Source: an uncultured Lachnoclostridium sp. (GTDB taxonomy: Bacteria; Bacillota; Clostridia; Lachnospirales; Lachnospiraceae). Taken from it: a DNA stretch of 64,000 bases. The stretch spans positions 1 through 64,000 of the forward strand of contig CALWLW010000017.1 in NCBI GenBank assembly GCA_944381625.1. Direction: 5' to 3'. The number at the start of each line of letters is the position of its first letter. Positions within the stretch are counted from its first letter, which is position 1. The notes under the pieces were generated by a model. It was not told the origin of the DNA. It saw only the letters and a program-made list of their open reading frames with translations, and did not search any database. Positions 62,901 to 64,000 of this stretch are shown here, in pieces. The translations under genes and the position numbers were made by a program.

Positions 62901-64000
62901 GCCGGGGTCCCATCGTCCGCATGGATCTTCAGCGTATCCCGCACCTTCTCATACCGCGCTGTGGCGGCGGCCATATAGCGGAGGCTGGACATACTGTTCA
63001 GCTCATAACCTGCGCCTTTCTCATATTCGTCCGTACCCGCGGCGGAGGAGTTGGTCACATAGGCGCTGTCGTTCAGCACCCGGCCCAGGTGAATGCTGTA
63101 GACCGTATAATCCCCGATCCATCCATCCGACGGGGTCAGGGTAAAGGTTCCTTCCCAGGAGACGCCGGCCGTAACCGAATTTGCGCTGTCTACTATGATA
63201 TGGGCCCCTGGGGCAGAGGACTGCGAATACCCATAGATATCGGAGATCTCATCTTCCGACAATGCCTTTATGTCGCTTCCCGGCATACTGATCCCAGCCG
63301 CTGCATAGGTCCTCAGCGATACGTCCGACAGCAGCGGATACAGCGCATATGTATATTGTTTCATGCCGTCCGACGTTGTTCCCAGGATATAGCCTTTGCT
63401 CCAGTCAATTGGATCGGCCTCAAACTTCCCTAATTTTTCATACAGTTCCTGCCAGAGCATCCTGTCCCCGTCGGCGGGATCTACGATCCCCAGCGCCTGA
63501 TCCGGGTCATAGGCAGTGAAAGACCACACCTGATCCCCGTCCAGCGTCGTATGATCCAGGGTCATCTGCACCTCCGGCGCCTGGCGATCCATCTGCTGCG
63601 GCTTGCTCCGGATCATGAGCTTGTTGCTCTTGGCGTACAGGACATCGTCATAGGGAAACTGGTACAGCGGATTGCCGTCCGCATCCTGTTCGCAGCGGTC
63701 CCACTCGGAGAAGCTGAACAGGTACGTCTGTCCCCTTTTCAGATTGTTGGTATAGTACACATAACCGCCGGTGGCGCTGTTTTTCTCCGCCCTGTCACCA
63801 TTCGTGGCATCATTGGGATCATCCACATAGATCACGTCCAGGAACGGCGCTTCGATGGAATCCCATTCTTTCTCATCGATCTCAATGGTCACAGCAGTCA
63901 CTTTGTCCGCCCAGTATCTTTCAGTACTTTCAGTACTATTTTGTTTATGGGCCACCGCCGCCTGAGCGATGTCCTGATATATTGCGGTATCATGTTCCTG
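59966..64000 (-). CDS. Large extracellular modular protein, 5' end beyond window
   Basis: The frame is open to the window edge and has no stop upstream of the apparent GTG at 63955, so this is the C-terminal portion (at least 1344 codons) of a longer protein. It is built from beta-sandwich-like modules (WSFTAYDPDQALGIVDPADG, TFTLTPSDGWIGDYTVYSIHLG, QTYLFSFSEWDRC, GQTYKLEARICYTDQEL). It ends without a membrane helix or sorting motif (NADGTITYTVPQGFVAN). It is rich in Asp, Tyr and Thr and poor in Cys. It precedes the GGX protein by 15 bases. The N-terminal anchor, if any, lies outside the window. Confidence 0.75.
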   Translation of the reverse strand, partial: QEHDTAIYQDIAQAAVAHKQNSTESTERYWADKVTAVTIEIDEKEWDSIEAPFLDVIYVDDPNDATNGDRAEKNSATGGYVYYTNNLKRGQTYLFSFSEWDRCEQDADGNPLYQFPYDDVLYAKSNKLMIRSKPQQMDRQAPEVQMTLDHTTLDGDQVWSFTAYDPDQALGIVDPADGDRMLWQELYEKLGKFEADPIDWSKGYILGTTSDGMKQYTYALYPLLSDVSLRTYAAAGISMPGSDIKALSEDEISDIYGYSQSSAPGAHIIVDSANSVTAGVSWEGTFTLTPSDGWIGDYTVYSIHLGRVLNDSAYVTNSSAAGTDEYEKGAGYELNSMSSLRYMAAATARYEKVRDTLKIHADDGTPAGLVLEAQLVGGNLQFYEASTNGLEDRIVALEVTAWLNMGNDVTPQWEEKGTKRLSYNPAAQSNIVASFNIADLGNYSANRPAAVQVKVIYDTGLYGSRQDAYMRSTEVETYPDISWIWNADPAGDRNSYLVRQQKSGTWYTGTAGAAYNGNSWKLSGNRSLPYGSTVWQYNAEPDKEKFDVVDGAWYLHPYDILGDKLSTTTLESRVYLRNAVVTGSGYLSETNYYNAAVGGWTDRENSVPVVLGALGMSGAGLQASKQSPGELEVNADPMEIGSDIYEPGTLFTFSTPESTVQFTENLTVTSSMDTVTVSLTMPEASLKKLNKNDPDDEYEFYPYLFLELREDTEYKPSGGTYWEEDSKYIYQLSLDKATHGDLLTDKKHFGSGVIGAAAGEDTEIIGGAGNEVLLDLPAVKVDVSNTETNNVFRWTLRNLDPEKNNSGSGAKNYSLRVYVLPVRDDSSQEIDYSTLTADALEGLKHYVIDNTNMNNAVSNRYYSQIGYNCWFRLMTNSRNRFKTSNPVPAASYTAKSYDDKTVSVVFDVDQRFQEVNLGTRTVIYEAGGTTYNTKTIYDEYIEYRLLDNAGDVVLDHAQVMAANGYIPVTATVKTYDPVTGDEAEERTITIYVKNGDPTSIYTPPTGNEKLNLTGVKELLDERTLIAGQTYKLEARICYTDQELVNMDSDKFEKTTEKWDTNTNDQDVITAKGLVAGETSITFTIPAGSNPTQTVGATYEKNTAGLDMTISLRSVDEDFNTGVWGTDGKLYSGQIYVKILEKTGSGADVTEKFTLNGAPLYNQGTYTLIRTNVTHSLKWANNPNYEHIYYNEVWGTLNGIRHTIGSSCECEQSHGDREVDAYGNIRLTTSTPGFDRYLTMPEESGIVFLDIVVTYSAGGTLTLNVLNGSGIDQLTGAATLTVVCTETGGVVTVSVDHAQWSGNTCRFTIPASETSKLKGNCSASFTFSNADGTITYTVPQGFVAN

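Overview
The window looks like a chromosome segment of a moderately GC-rich Bacillota, most likely Lachnospiraceae or a near relative. The reasons are AGGAGG ribosome binding sites, sigma-A promoters of the TTGACA/TATAAT type, the gene order rpmG-secE-nusG-rplK-rplA-rplJ-rplL, and the accessory gene families present. No species name is supported by sequence alone.

Layout. (1) Positions 1-4.4 kb are the end of a prophage: a frameshifted lysozyme/amidase lysis protein, a holin, a membrane-anchored cargo protein, two XRE regulators and an IS30-family transposase as the last gene. (2) Positions 4.45-8.03 kb hold the ribosomal and transcription operon on the minus strand, with an L10 leader attenuator and two copies of a probable L1-binding site. 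(3) Positions 8.07-13.64 kb hold a sugar ABC importer with an esterase and a LacI regulator that has two matching operators. A glutamine-amidotransferase-like hydrolase, a PfkB kinase and a HAD hydrolase follow. (4) Positions 16.2-18.1 kb hold a flavodoxin/ferredoxin gene divergent from an Rrf2 regulator whose leader carries a 128-bp tandem repeat. (5) Positions 18.2-24.0 kb are a scrapyard: deoB and nucleoside-ABC remnants, an AT-richer island from a conjugative element (recombinase and HTH pieces, four intact cargo genes, a DUF3847 stub), a truncated Crp/Fnr gene and a cysteine desulfurase tail. (6) Positions 24.1-34.6 kb hold an anchored protein of unknown function, a MATE pump with a MarR repressor, a two-component system, and a convergent ABC system that includes a permease-M1 peptidase fusion. 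(7) Positions 34.8-37.5 kb hold an autoregulated HTH gene and an Abi_2/AbiF HEPN gene directly behind its own promoter-small RNA-terminator unit.

(8) Positions 37.6-64 kb are the most unusual part. One minus-strand cluster encodes an F1-like ATPase in the classical atp order (c-like, b/delta-like, alpha, gamma, beta, epsilon-like). The catalytic residues are intact. However, no a subunit is seen, and the c-like protein has no acidic residue in its second helix, so it should not carry protons or Na+ in the usual way. The same run of genes encodes a five-helix membrane protein, three single-span anchored proteins (one of 3650 residues with a beta-helical GLUG-type body, one with a polyglycine GGX rod), a further large extracellular protein cut by the window edge, and a type I surface protein. 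A tyrosine-recombinase-fold gene with substituted catalytic residues lies at the far end. I read this as an ATP-driven cell-surface machine built from a repurposed F1Fo ATPase, comparable in logic but not in parts to the F1-like X0 and gliding ATPases of Mycoplasma. No housekeeping ATP synthase is in the window.
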